64,000 nucleotides of DNA from Collinsella sp. UBA6357 (GCA_002437815.1 DJRP01000006.1:1-64000), one strand, 5' to 3'. Shown: positions 17,213 to 24,336, numbered from the stretch's first letter. Translations and numbers: made by a program. The notes: generated from the sequence alone by a model not told the origin.

Positions 17213-17497
17213 CTAGCCCAGAACCTCGACCTCGACGTTAGTGTCGAGGCGAGCGGCGAGGGCACGGGCGAGCGTGCGAATCGCCTTGATGGTGCGTCCA
17301 CGGCGGCCGATAACCTTTGCGACGTCCGACTCAGCACAGGAAACCTCGATGGTGGAGGTATCCGTGCCGTCGATGACCTCGAGGCTTACGGAATCCGGGT
17401 CGTCGACGATCTGGACAACAAGATATTCGACGAGATCGGCGATGCGATCTGAGAGCATTGCCTCACCCTCGAGCTGTGCAGCGTCAACCTCGGGCAC
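17213..17497 (-). CDS. khpA: KH-domain RNA-binding protein KhpA
   Basis: Small single-KH protein of the YlqC/KhpA family, which with KhpB (Jag) binds RNA and affects cell division and elongation in Gram-positives. It is 94 residues; the GXXG loop is in AKVIGRRGRTIKAIR, preceded by the IEVSCAESDV strand. The GTG at 17497 follows GAGGAG, which overlaps the rpsP stop; an internal ATG 13 codons later would give the more usual 80-residue length. The position between rpsP and rimM is typical. Confidence 0.93.
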   Translation of the reverse strand: MPEVDAAQLEGEAMLSDRIADLVEYLVVQIVDDPDSVSLEVIDGTDTSTIEVSCAESDVAKVIGRRGRTIKAIRTLARALAARLDTNVEVEVLG

Positions 17498-17500
17498 GAT

Positions 17501-17842
17501 TTACTCCTCGGCGCCCTCAGCGGCCTCGGCGGCAGCCTTGGCGGCAGCGGCCTCCTTGGCGAGCTGCTTCTTGGACTTCTTGACGACGGTCTCGGTCTTC
17601 TCGCCCTCGTTGGCAGCCTTGACCAGAGCAGCGACGGCGTCGGTGAGCTGAGCGCCCTTGGACTGCCAATCGTTGATCTTCTCGATGTCGAGGTTGATGG
17701 TCTTGGGGGCGGTCATCGGGTTGTAGCGACCGACCTCCTCGATGATACGACCGTCACGCGGAGCGCGGGAATCGGCGACGACGACACGGTAGTACGGACG
17801 CTTCTTAGCGCCGTGACGAGCAAGGCGAATCTTGACTGCCAA
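17501..17842 (-). CDS. rpsP: 30S ribosomal protein S16
   Basis: Ribosomal protein S16, important for 30S assembly. The conserved body is VKIRLARHGAKKRPYYRVV, ADSRAPRDGR and IEEVGRYNP. The start is TTG at 17842, six bases after GGAGGAG. At 113 residues it is longer than the usual 80-90 because of an alanine-, lysine- and glutamate-rich tail beginning after about residue 85. It heads the rpsP-khpA-rimM-trmD-lepB operon. Confidence 0.97.
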   Translation of the reverse strand: MAVKIRLARHGAKKRPYYRVVVADSRAPRDGRIIEEVGRYNPMTAPKTINLDIEKINDWQSKGAQLTDAVAALVKAANEGEKTETVVKKSKKQLAKEAAAAKAAAEAAEGAEE

Positions 17843-17899
17843 AGGAAACTCCTCCAACCAAGCAGCTTAGGGGCTGCAACTACAAACAAACAGTTGAAC

Positions 17900-17928
17900 A
17901 TAATACGCCATCGACGCGGGCAGGTGAA
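17900..17928 (-). promoter_or_regulatory. candidate rpsP operon promoter
   Basis: Minus-strand TTCACC (17923-17928), 17-base spacer and TATTAT (17900-17905), about 55 bases upstream of the rpsP start. Further TATACT- and TAATAT-like boxes lie 50-80 bases farther upstream, so the operon may have tandem promoters. Confidence 0.45.
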
Positions 17929-18022
17929 GTCCGTGAGAGCAACTTCTTCAGTATAGTCGAAGGCAAATCCATATATTAGACAAGATTCAAAGGTTTGCAA
18001 GCTCATCCACGCACCCCACATC

Positions 18023-18102
18023 ACCTGGTCCCTTCGCCCCCGGCAGTTTGGGACCACCCGTGGGGCGGTGGTCCCAAAGTGCCAGGGGCGAAGGGACCAG
18101 GT
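18023..18102. repeat. REPIN-like compound inverted repeat upstream of dinB
   Basis: Two 36-base arms (18023-18058 and 18067-18102) pair at 34 of 36 positions around an 8-base centre. Each arm also contains its own inverted pair, TGGTCCC and GGGACCA (18026-18032 with 18050-18056; 18069-18075 with 18093-18099), so the element can fold as one long hairpin or as two smaller ones. This is the architecture of REPINs, short non-autonomous elements moved by RAYT transposases, and a RAYT gene lies 1.3 kb downstream. The right arm ends seven bases before the dinB -10 box, so it occupies that promoter's -35 region. Confidence 0.8.
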
Positions 18103-18109
18103 TGGGCGG

Positions 18110-18115
18110 TATACT
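18110..18115 (+). promoter_or_regulatory. dinB promoter -10 for a leaderless transcript
   Basis: TATACT at 18110-18115 predicts a transcript start at about 18121-18123, the same position as the dinB ATG at 18122. No ribosome-binding site precedes that ATG. Leaderless mRNAs are common in Actinobacteria. The -35 position falls in the right arm of the compound repeat and shows no good match. Confidence 0.55.
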
Positions 18116-18121
18116 TTGCTT

Positions 18122-19369
18122 ATGGAGAGACGCGAACATACATACGGATATGAGAGTCACCCCGACGCGGTCATGCCACCTTGGGTGGGACCCGCCGTGG
18201 GTCTCATGGATCTGGACGCCTTTTTCGCGAGCGTCGAGATGCTCGACCACCCCGAATGGCGCGGCAAGCCGCTCATCGTCGGCGGGGATGCCGAATCGCG
18301 CGGCGTGGTTTCGACCTGTTCGTACGAGGCCCGTCGTTTTGGCGTCCATTCGGCCATGTCGTCGGCACAAGCTCAGCGACTGTGTCCACAGGCTATCTGG
18401 GTACATGGCAACCGCGCACGCTATGCACAGGCCAGCGCTCAAATCATGGCGATCATCGCACAAGAAACACCCTATGTGGAACAGGTCTCGATAGACGAGG
18501 CTTTCTTTGACATCACGCCGGGCCGCTTTGAACCCCAGGAACCGGTCGAGATATGCCGGCGCATCAGCGACCGCGTGGCGGAACTCGGCGTAACCTGCTC
18601 GATTGGTCTGGGATGCAACAAGACCGTGGCAAAGATAGCCAGCGAGCGCGACAAGCCCTACGGGCTCACCGTGGTTCGTCCCGGAACCGAGCAGCGCTTC
18701 TTGGCGCCGTTGCCGGTAGCGGCCATGAGCGGCATCGGACACGCCGCCGAGGAGCGGCTACGTCGCATGCGCATCTTCACACTCGGTGACCTGTCGCGTG
18801 CACCTCAAGATGTGCTCGCCGGGGTCTTCGGCGTCAACGGGGAGGTCATGCGCACACGGGCTCTGGGGCTTGAGCGCTCCGCGGTCCGTCGCATCGACGA
18901 GGCGCGCGAGGTCAAATCGGTAAGCAACGAGCGTACCTTTGCGCACGACCTTACCGACCGAGCGGATGTCGATGCGGCGCTGGCGCTGCTCGGAGAGTCC
19001 GTGGGGGCGCGGCTGCGACGCGCCGGGCTCACCGGGGCCACCGTCACACTCAAGCTCAAGTTCACCTGGGGCAGCGGGCGCACCGCCCAGCGCCGCCTTC
19101 CGCATCCCACCGATGACGAGAACCTCTTTGTGCCCGCCGCGCGCGAGCTGCTCGACGGCATCTGGAAGGACGGGATGCATATCAGGCTCATCGGCATAGG
19201 CATGAGCGACTTCGACCACGAGGGCGGGGTGCAGACCGATCTTTTTTGCGAAGTGGACGACCGAGGCGCGCAGTCCAGCGATAGGCGGGACCTTTCCGTC
19301 GCCATCGACGCGGTGCGCGATAAGTTTGGCAAAGACGCCCTATCCTTCGGCCGCCAACGCCGTTTTTAG
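18122..19369 (+). CDS. dinB: Y-family DNA polymerase IV
   Basis: Error-prone translesion polymerase. The 415-residue protein has the metal-binding residues D30 and D32 in LMDLDAFF and D125/E126 in SIDEAFFD, the SCSYEARRFGV-type fingers region, the helix-hairpin-helix IGHAAEERLRRMRI and a little-finger domain to the C-terminus. The ATG at 18122 has no ribosome-binding site and coincides with the predicted transcript start; an internal ATG 17 codons later is possible. It is one of the few plus-strand genes here. Its stop codon TAG lies inside copy 4 of the dispersed motif, and the convergent RAYT gene ends 16 bases away. No LexA box is seen at its promoter. Confidence 0.95.
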   Translation: MERREHTYGYESHPDAVMPPWVGPAVGLMDLDAFFASVEMLDHPEWRGKPLIVGGDAESRGVVSTCSYEARRFGVHSAMSSAQAQRLCPQAIWVHGNRARYAQASAQIMAIIAQETPYVEQVSIDEAFFDITPGRFEPQEPVEICRRISDRVAELGVTCSIGLGCNKTVAKIASERDKPYGLTVVRPGTEQRFLAPLPVAAMSGIGHAAEERLRRMRIFTLGDLSRAPQDVLAGVFGVNGEVMRTRALGLERSAVRRIDEAREVKSVSNERTFAHDLTDRADVDAALALLGESVGARLRRAGLTGATVTLKLKFTWGSGRTAQRRLPHPTDDENLFVPAARELLDGIWKDGMHIRLIGIGMSDFDHEGGVQTDLFCEVDDRGAQSSDRRDLSVAIDAVRDKFGKDALSFGRQRRF

Positions 19370-19378
19370 GACGGGGTC
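19363..19378 (+). repeat. dispersed motif copy 4 (dinB stop codon)
   Basis: TTTTTAGGACGGGGTC. The dinB TAG (19367-19369) is part of the motif. It is the left member of the inverted copies that bracket the RAYT gene, whose stop codon lies eight bases away. Confidence 0.7.
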
Positions 19379-19385
19379 AGCAAAC

Positions 19386-20138
19386 TCATGCGGCAGCTTT
19401 GTGAGCACGCTGAATGATGCTTCGACCGATCCCCGTGATTCTAACGAGTTGATCGATGGTAAAACCCCGTTGCTTGAGATCGGCAAGCAATACGTCGCGC
19501 TCGGACCTCGGCAGCGTTTTGATGTCACAGGGCCTTACGGGATCAAGCAGGGCCGTTGCCGCCTCAAGCGCATCAATATCCTGGATTCTGCCTCCCGTGA
19601 TAACGAAATAGTCATTGGGAACAGTACTTTTTGAGAACTCGTAGAAGCGCTCGCTGCTGCCAAGGATGTCAAGCACCCGACTACATGAGCAGACCCGAGG
19701 CTCGCCCATATATTCCGAAAAACTGCTCCAGCGGTATTCATCGACTGCAGCCATATGCGCCTTGGCAGGATTGTTATGGATATATCGTACGCAGTTGAGC
19801 AGCTGTCGCTCACTTTCGATGGGAACGGACTCAAATCGATCTTGAAACAGAGGGCCCCGTCGACCCGTCTTGAAATTGAAATAACGGGCATAGGCCGTTG
19901 CAAGACCATGAAAACCATTGCTGATGGCGTCATTGGGATCCTCGACGAGAATATGCACGTGGTTATCCATGAGGCACCAACACAATATCTCGATATCAAA
20001 CTTAGACAGACGCCTGCTCATAAGATTGACAAAATAGCAGCGGTCATTGTCGTCCTCGAAAATCAGCAGTCCGGCGCATCCCCTTAGCATCGCATGATAC
20101 AAGCCGGTTTCCGAATGTTTGCGAGCAGTCCTTGTCAT
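19386..20138 (-). CDS. REP-associated tyrosine transposase (RAYT, Y1/HUH family)
   Basis: Single-strand-specific HUH endonuclease related to IS200/IS605 TnpA; RAYTs are usually single-copy, vertically kept genes that cut and spread REP palindromes. The 250-residue protein carries the HUH motif H60-V-H62 in LMDNHVHILV and the likely catalytic Tyr in TAYARYFNFK (about Y86), followed by the family block RRGPLFQDRFES and LLNCVRYIHNNPAKA. The C-terminus (LKQRGFTIDQLVRITGIGRS) looks like a helix-turn-helix. The ATG at 20138 follows GGGGG by five bases. Its promoter carries a LexA-type palindrome and both sides carry inverted copies of a dispersed motif. Confidence 0.9.
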   Translation of the reverse strand: MTRTARKHSETGLYHAMLRGCAGLLIFEDDNDRCYFVNLMSRRLSKFDIEILCWCLMDNHVHILVEDPNDAISNGFHGLATAYARYFNFKTGRRGPLFQDRFESVPIESERQLLNCVRYIHNNPAKAHMAAVDEYRWSSFSEYMGEPRVCSCSRVLDILGSSERFYEFSKSTVPNDYFVITGGRIQDIDALEAATALLDPVRPCDIKTLPRSERDVLLADLKQRGFTIDQLVRITGIGRSIIQRAHKAAA

Positions 20139-20153
20139 GGCGACCCCCAACAA

Positions 20154-20176
20154 TATAGAACGTGTGTTCTATAGTA
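20154..20176 (-). promoter_or_regulatory. LexA-like operator over the RAYT promoter
   Basis: A perfect palindrome TATAGAAC-N4-GTTCTATA (20154-20173) contains GAAC-N4-GTTC, the core of the LexA/DinR SOS box of Firmicutes and Actinobacteria. It overlaps the minus-strand -10 box TACTAT (20171-20176) and the expected start site, the position at which a bound repressor would block transcription. The -35 would fall in the T-rich tract of the neighbouring terminator (TTGTTT or TTTTGT) and is weak. Confidence 0.6.
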
Positions 20177-20189
20177 TCACGAGCCCCTT

Positions 20190-20232
20190 AAAAACAAAAG
20201 CCGATACACTCATAGTTCTCGAATGTATCGGC
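20190..20232 (-). terminator. rho-independent terminator after rsfS
   Basis: Nine-base stem GCCGATACA/TGTATCGGC (20200-20208 with 20224-20232), 15-base loop, then TTTTGTTTTT on the minus strand. It ends the rplU-...-rsfS transcription unit about 70 bases after the rsfS stop, with two motif copies in between. Confidence 0.85.
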
Positions 20233-20260
20233 TCAGATGGCATGTGTGGCGTGCGATTCT

Positions 20261-20312
20261 GGACCCCGTCCTAAAAATGCACGGATGTGTTTGTGGACCC
20301 CGTCCTAAAAAA
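20261..20312 (-). repeat. dispersed motif copies 5 and 6 (tandem, at the rsfS stop)
   Basis: Two direct copies on the minus strand (20295-20312 and 20261-20277), each TTTTTAGGACGGGGTCC, are 34 bases apart. The rsfS stop codon TAG (20305-20307) is inside copy 6, at the same motif position as the dinB stop in copy 4. In these copies GGAC-CCC-GTCC forms a small hairpin. Confidence 0.75.
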
Positions 20313-20763
20313 GAGCAAGGGGGAGTTGGGGGGCGTCGCCCCAGAGTTTTTCGAGGCGGTAGAAGTCGCGGGCCTCGGGGGTGAAGACATGGACGACGAC
20401 CGAGCCGTAGTCCATGAGCAGCCAGGTCTTCTGCTCGCGACCCTCGATGGAGAACGGATGCTCCCCGCAGGACTCGGCGACCTTCTCCTCGATCTCGTCG
20501 ACGATGGCGTCCACCTGGCGATTGTTGGTACCGGTGGCGATCACAAAGTAGTCGCACACGTCGGAGAGCTCGGTCAGGTCGAGCACCTGCACGTCCTCAC
20601 CTTTTTTGTCGAAGGCCGCCTGGGCCGCGGCGCGTGCAACCTCCTCGGCGGATACACCTGCGGTAGACAGGGAAGCCGCCGTGCGATCGGATGTGGCGGC
20701 GAAGCTCTTGGAGGGCGCGGCGCCATCCTCAAGCTCGACCTCGTTCATGGTCTCATCGGCCAT
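20305..20763 (-). CDS. rsfS: ribosomal silencing factor RsfS
   Basis: Binds L14 on the 50S subunit and prevents subunit joining in stationary phase. The 152-residue protein is longer than the usual 110-120 because of an alanine/serine-rich N-terminal stretch of about 40 residues. The RsfS domain is seen in VQVLDLTELSDVCDYFVIATG, NNRQVDAI and a C-terminal YGSVVVHVFTPEARDFYRLEKLW. GAGGTATTCC precedes the ATG. It is last in the obgE-nadD-yqeK-rsfS order. The final codons (LALF-stop) run into the dispersed motif. Confidence 0.95.
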   Translation of the reverse strand: MADETMNEVELEDGAAPSKSFAATSDRTAASLSTAGVSAEEVARAAAQAAFDKKGEDVQVLDLTELSDVCDYFVIATGTNNRQVDAIVDEIEEKVAESCGEHPFSIEGREQKTWLLMDYGSVVVHVFTPEARDFYRLEKLWGDAPQLPLALF

Positions 20764-20793
20764 GGAATACCTCGTTTCAAATAGGCGCCCGGC

Positions 20794-21414
20794 CTAGCGC
20801 AGCCGGGCGTAATGGTTATAGATCTGGATAGCCGTGGGATAAAGATAGCGGCCGGACTGGATCACGTAGACGAGACCCTGCGCAAAACAGGAGAAGAACA
20901 ACTCATCAAGTGATACCTTGCCCACCATATCGCGCAGCGCCACCGCATAGTCACCATGGCGGTTGGGCTCGATGGCATCGGCCACAAACACCACCATATC
21001 GAGCGGCGTCATATCGCATGCGCCCACGGTATGGCGATCGACCGCCTGAAAGACCGCTTGTGAAAACTCCGGAAAGAGCTGGGGCAACTCATAGGCGGCA
21101 ACCGGACCGTGTAACAGGGGCGTGGCGGCACTCGGAGAACCCGCGATCTTGATGCCATAGTGCAGGGCCCGCGCCACCAGCTCGCTATCGTCGAGCACCT
21201 TGTCCCAGTCATGCACCAAACCGGCGGCCGCCGCATCGAACTCATCGACACCGTACGTGCGCGCCAGTTCCCATGCCGTCTGCGCCACGCCCAGCGAATG
21301 CTGGTAGCGTTTGCGGTTACCCGCCATACGCACCTCGAGCAGCTCGCGCGCATGCACCAGCTGATCGCGCTTCTCTCCCTCAAACTGATCTTCAACCACG
21401 ACGGTCTCCCCCAT
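20794..21414 (-). CDS. yqeK: YqeK-family HD-domain Ap4A hydrolase
   Basis: HD-domain phosphohydrolase; characterised YqeK proteins hydrolyse diadenosine tetraphosphate symmetrically. It is 206 residues from an ATG that shares one base with the nadD stop (TGATG); a GTG one codon earlier is also possible. Metal-binding positions are in RYQHSLGV, GLVHDWDKV and the VDRHTVG and FVADAIEPNR blocks. The order nadD-yqeK-rsfS is conserved widely in Gram-positives. Confidence 0.93.
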   Translation of the reverse strand: MGETVVVEDQFEGEKRDQLVHARELLEVRMAGNRKRYQHSLGVAQTAWELARTYGVDEFDAAAAGLVHDWDKVLDDSELVARALHYGIKIAGSPSAATPLLHGPVAAYELPQLFPEFSQAVFQAVDRHTVGACDMTPLDMVVFVADAIEPNRHGDYAVALRDMVGKVSLDELFFSCFAQGLVYVIQSGRYLYPTAIQIYNHYARLR

Positions 21415-22094
21415 CACGAATCCAAAGCATGATCGTCGAGCCCTCGGTAGAGCCCGCGCTTTTTGATGTACCCGATCACCGACTCACTCGTCAGGTAGCG
21501 CACGCTCATACCGCGCGCCACACGCGTTCGAATATTAGTGGAGCTGATGGCGAGCGCCGGGATCTGAATATAGCGTACATCGAAATCGAGACCGGAGGCC
21601 TCGATGCGACAACGGGCCTCGCCGATGTCGAAGCCGGGACGCGTGGCGGCGATAAATGTGGCAAGCCCGGCGATCTCATCCGCCCGATGCCAAGAGACGA
21701 TATCGAGTATCGCGTCGGCACCCGTGATGAAATACAGCTTGACGCGGTCAGGATAGAAATCTCGCAGCTCGCGCAGGGTATCGGCCGTATAGGTGACACC
21801 CTCGCGGTCGATCTCGAAACGGCTTGCCAAAAAGGCGGGATTAGCCGCCGTGGCGAGCACGGTCATAGCGTATCGGTCCTCGGCATCGGTCACATGCTTG
21901 TCGAGCTTGAAGGCGGGAGCACCCGCCGGCATGAAGAGCACGCTGTCGAGATTCATCGACTCGCGTGCCTGCTCGGCGGTGACCAGATGGCCGTAGTGGA
22001 TCGGATCGAAGGTCCCGCCCATTATTCCCAAGCGGTATTCACGACCCTCGGCAAGATCGAGGGTCGGAAGCCCGATGCCGCCACGCATCGACAT
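21414..22094 (-). CDS. nadD: nicotinate-nucleotide adenylyltransferase
   Basis: Makes deamido-NAD from nicotinate mononucleotide and ATP. The 226-residue protein has the nucleotidyltransferase signature GIMGGTFDPIHYGHL (about 23-37), a FITGADAI block and the C-terminal ISSTNIRTRVARG. There is a 20-residue extension before the signature; the ATG follows GGAGG located in the end of obgE. Confidence 0.95.
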   Translation of the reverse strand: MSMRGGIGLPTLDLAEGREYRLGIMGGTFDPIHYGHLVTAEQARESMNLDSVLFMPAGAPAFKLDKHVTDAEDRYAMTVLATAANPAFLASRFEIDREGVTYTADTLRELRDFYPDRVKLYFITGADAILDIVSWHRADEIAGLATFIAATRPGFDIGEARCRIEASGLDFDVRYIQIPALAISSTNIRTRVARGMSVRYLTSESVIGYIKKRGLYRGLDDHALDS

Positions 22095-22096
22095 GG

Positions 22097-23590
22097 CTAC
22101 TCGGCCTCCGTATCGCTGGGAACGGAAACAGAAGAACCGTCTTCGATGTCAGGCGTTACCTGGATGCCCTCACCCTCGGCTTCCGCCATTCCAGCCTCAT
22201 CCGCGCCGTCGGCCTCGGCAGCGACCAAGCGCTCCTCATCGCTGAGCAGCTCATCGAATTCGTCGAAGTCCTCGGCACCCTCGAAATCAAAGGCGCGCTG
22301 GCAGATACGGACCTCATCGCCCGCACAGCAGCCGGCCTTCTCGAGCGCGGTGTCGACGCCCATGCGCGCAAACTTATGCTGCAGGTAGATGACGGCTTCC
22401 TCGTTTTCCCAATCGGTCTGGATGACCATGCGCTCGATGGCACGGCCCACGACGCGAAACGCACCGGGCTCTTCCTGGATCACACGGAAGCGCTTCTCGC
22501 GCTGCAGGCGCCGACGCTCCCACTCCTCATCACGCAGCATGACCGGCTCGTCGGAGGTAGAAAGCTCGGAGCGCAGCTTGGCAACCTGCTCGCCCACGGC
22601 CAGCATCAGGGTATTAAGACCGGCACCCGTCACGGCAGAGACCGCGAAGAACATGTGGCCGTCGTCGAGCGCGGCGCGTTTGAGCTCGGCGATCTTGTCG
22701 GCGGTGCCGGGCGCATCGCATTTGTTGGCCACGACGATCTGAGGACGATCGGCAAGATCGGCACCGTAACGCTCGAGCTCCTGGTTGATAACGTGATAGT
22801 CCTCAACCGGATCGCGATCCTCATAGCCGCCGGTCATATCGATGACATGCATGATGAGCGCCGTGCGTTCGATATGGCGTAGGAACTGATGGCCCAGACC
22901 CTTGCCCTCGCTCGCGCCCTCGATAAGACCGGGGACGTCGGCGACGACATAGGAGTACTCCCCCGCGCGCACCATGCCCAGGTTGGGCACCAGCGTGGTA
23001 AAGGGATAGTCGGCGATCTTGGGGCGCGCGGCGCTCATGCGCGCGATCAGCGATGATTTGCCCACCGACGGAAAGCCCACCAGGGCGGCATCGGCCATGA
23101 GCTTCATCTCGAGCTCGATCCAATGCTCCTCGGCCGGCTCACCAAGCTGGGCGAAAGCCGGGGCACGACGCACCGAGGTCACGAAATGGGTATTGCCCAG
23201 ACCGCCGGCTCCGCCCGGGGCGACGATCACGCGCTCGCCATCGTGAACCAGATCGGCGATATCCCACAGAGGTTCCTGCGTCTCGGGATCGAGCTCGCGC
23301 ACGATCGTGCCCATAGGCACCTTGAGGACCAGATCCTCGCCACTCTTGCCGTTGCGGCGCGAGCCCTGGCCGTGCGTGCCGCGTTCGGCACGAAAATGAT
23401 GCTTGAATCGATAGTCGATCAAAGACGAAAGCTGGGCATCGGCCTGGATGATGACGTTGCCACCCCGGCCGCCGTCGCCGCCGTCGGGACCACCCTTGGG
23501 CACAAAGGCCTCGCGGCGGAAGGACATGCATCCGGCTCCGCCGTCGCCGCCGCACACATTGATGCGGCTCATATCGGTGAACTGTGACAT
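22097..23590 (-). CDS. obgE: GTPase Obg/CgtA
   Basis: Ribosome-associated GTPase involved in 50S assembly and growth control. It is 497 residues: a glycine-rich Obg fold (1-158, e.g. GGDGGAGCMSFRREAF), a GTPase domain with GFPSVGKSS, DVPGLIEGA and NKCD, then an OCT domain (about 345-425) and an acidic tail of about 60 residues (DEFDELLSDEERLV and onwards). GGAGGCGAACC precedes the ATG. A terminator separates it from rpmA, so it is expressed by read-through or an unseen promoter. Confidence 0.97.
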   Translation of the reverse strand: MSQFTDMSRINVCGGDGGAGCMSFRREAFVPKGGPDGGDGGRGGNVIIQADAQLSSLIDYRFKHHFRAERGTHGQGSRRNGKSGEDLVLKVPMGTIVRELDPETQEPLWDIADLVHDGERVIVAPGGAGGLGNTHFVTSVRRAPAFAQLGEPAEEHWIELEMKLMADAALVGFPSVGKSSLIARMSAARPKIADYPFTTLVPNLGMVRAGEYSYVVADVPGLIEGASEGKGLGHQFLRHIERTALIMHVIDMTGGYEDRDPVEDYHVINQELERYGADLADRPQIVVANKCDAPGTADKIAELKRAALDDGHMFFAVSAVTGAGLNTLMLAVGEQVAKLRSELSTSDEPVMLRDEEWERRRLQREKRFRVIQEEPGAFRVVGRAIERMVIQTDWENEEAVIYLQHKFARMGVDTALEKAGCCAGDEVRICQRAFDFEGAEDFDEFDELLSDEERLVAAEADGADEAGMAEAEGEGIQVTPDIEDGSSVSVPSDTEAE

Positions 23591-23605
23591 GGTTCGCCTC
23601 CAACA

Positions 23606-23645
23606 AAAAAGGAGACTCTTGAATCCTAGAACTCAAGCGTCTCCC
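23606..23645 (-). terminator. hairpin terminator between rpmA and obgE
   Basis: A 12-position stem (23612-23623 with 23634-23645, one mismatch) with a 10-base loop is followed by TTTTTT (23606-23611) on the minus strand. It sits between the ribosomal genes and obgE and probably attenuates expression of obgE-nadD-yqeK-rsfS relative to rplU-rpmA. Confidence 0.85.
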
Positions 23646-23670
23646 ACATATATGCTCTATGAAGGGTAAT

Positions 23671-23928
23671 TTACGCGTTCGCGAGCGGGCGTACGCTGAC
23701 CCTATGCTTGGCGCCCTTGTGGAACTCAACGGTGCCGTCGACCAGCGCGAACAACGTATCGTCCTTACCACGGCCAACATTCTCACCCGGGTGGATGTGC
23801 GTGCCATGCTGACGGACGAGAATCGTGCCCGTGGTTACGGTCTGGCCGGCGAAACGCTTCGTGCCAAGGCGCTGACCGCGGGAGTCACGGCCATTACGGG
23901 AGGAACCGAGTCCTTTTTTGTGTGCCAT
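23671..23928 (-). CDS. rpmA: 50S ribosomal protein L27
   Basis: Large-subunit protein whose N-terminus reaches the peptidyl-transferase centre. The 85 residues begin MAHKKGLGSSRNGRDSRGQR directly, so there is no cleavable Firmicutes-type extension. The rest (GTILVRQHGTHIHPGENVG, DDTLFALVDGTVEF) is typical. The gene lies 33 bases after rplU. Confidence 0.98.
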   Translation of the reverse strand: MAHKKGLGSSRNGRDSRGQRLGTKRFAGQTVTTGTILVRQHGTHIHPGENVGRGKDDTLFALVDGTVEFHKGAKHRVSVRPLANA

Positions 23929-23961
23929 TTAGTGTACCTACTCTTTCGTTACGAGTGTTAT

Positions 23962-24336
23962 CTACTCGGCGACGGGAGCCTCGGCAACAGCCTCGGCCTC
24001 TGCCTTGACGGTCTTCTTGGCGCGAGACGTAGCCTGGACCTTGACGATCTTAAGCTTGGTCAGCTGCTGACGATGACCCTTGAGACGACGATAGCGCTTG
24101 CGCTTGTGGAACTTGAAGACCAGCTGCTTCTCGCCCTTGAACTGCTCAACGATCTGAGCGGTAACCTTGGCCTTGGCCAGCTTGGCGGGATCGGTGACGA
24201 TCTTCTTGCCATCGTTGAGGAAGATGACCGGCAGGGTGATCTTATCGCCCTCATTGCCCTCGATCTTCTCGACGGTGATGACATCGTCGGTGGCGACCTT
24301 GTACTGCTTGCCGCCCGTGTTAACGATTGCGTACAT
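23962..24336 (-). CDS. rplU: 50S ribosomal protein L21
   Basis: Large-subunit protein that binds 23S rRNA. From the ATG at 24336 it begins MYAIVNTGGKQYKV, the universal L21 start; a further seven in-frame codons upstream are probably untranslated. The conserved KFHKRKRYRRLKGHRQQLT block is near residue 85. At 124 residues it carries a tail of about 20 residues (KKTVKAEAEAVAEAPVAE) beyond the usual 102-105. Confidence 0.97.
   Translation of the reverse strand: MYAIVNTGGKQYKVATDDVITVEKIEGNEGDKITLPVIFLNDGKKIVTDPAKLAKAKVTAQIVEQFKGEKQLVFKFHKRKRYRRLKGHRQQLTKLKIVKVQATSRAKKTVKAEAEAVAEAPVAE

Larger units (their letters stand above)
19363..20277 (-). mobile_element. possible RAYT element bounded by inverted motif copies
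   Basis: The RAYT gene with its promoter lies between motif copies 4 (plus) and 5 (minus), which are inverted relative to each other; a sixth copy follows at 20295. RAYT genes in other bacteria are flanked by the REP sequences they act on. The true ends are uncertain because the interval also holds a terminator (20190-20232) that serves the rsfS operon, and no target-site duplication can be defined. Confidence 0.4.

Noticed and set aside
18130..18146. Possible LexA box at the start of dinB (GCGAACATACATACGG)
   Set aside because: Only one GAAC half-site is present; the second half is ATAC instead of GTTC, and it lies inside the coding region. I do not count it as an SOS box.
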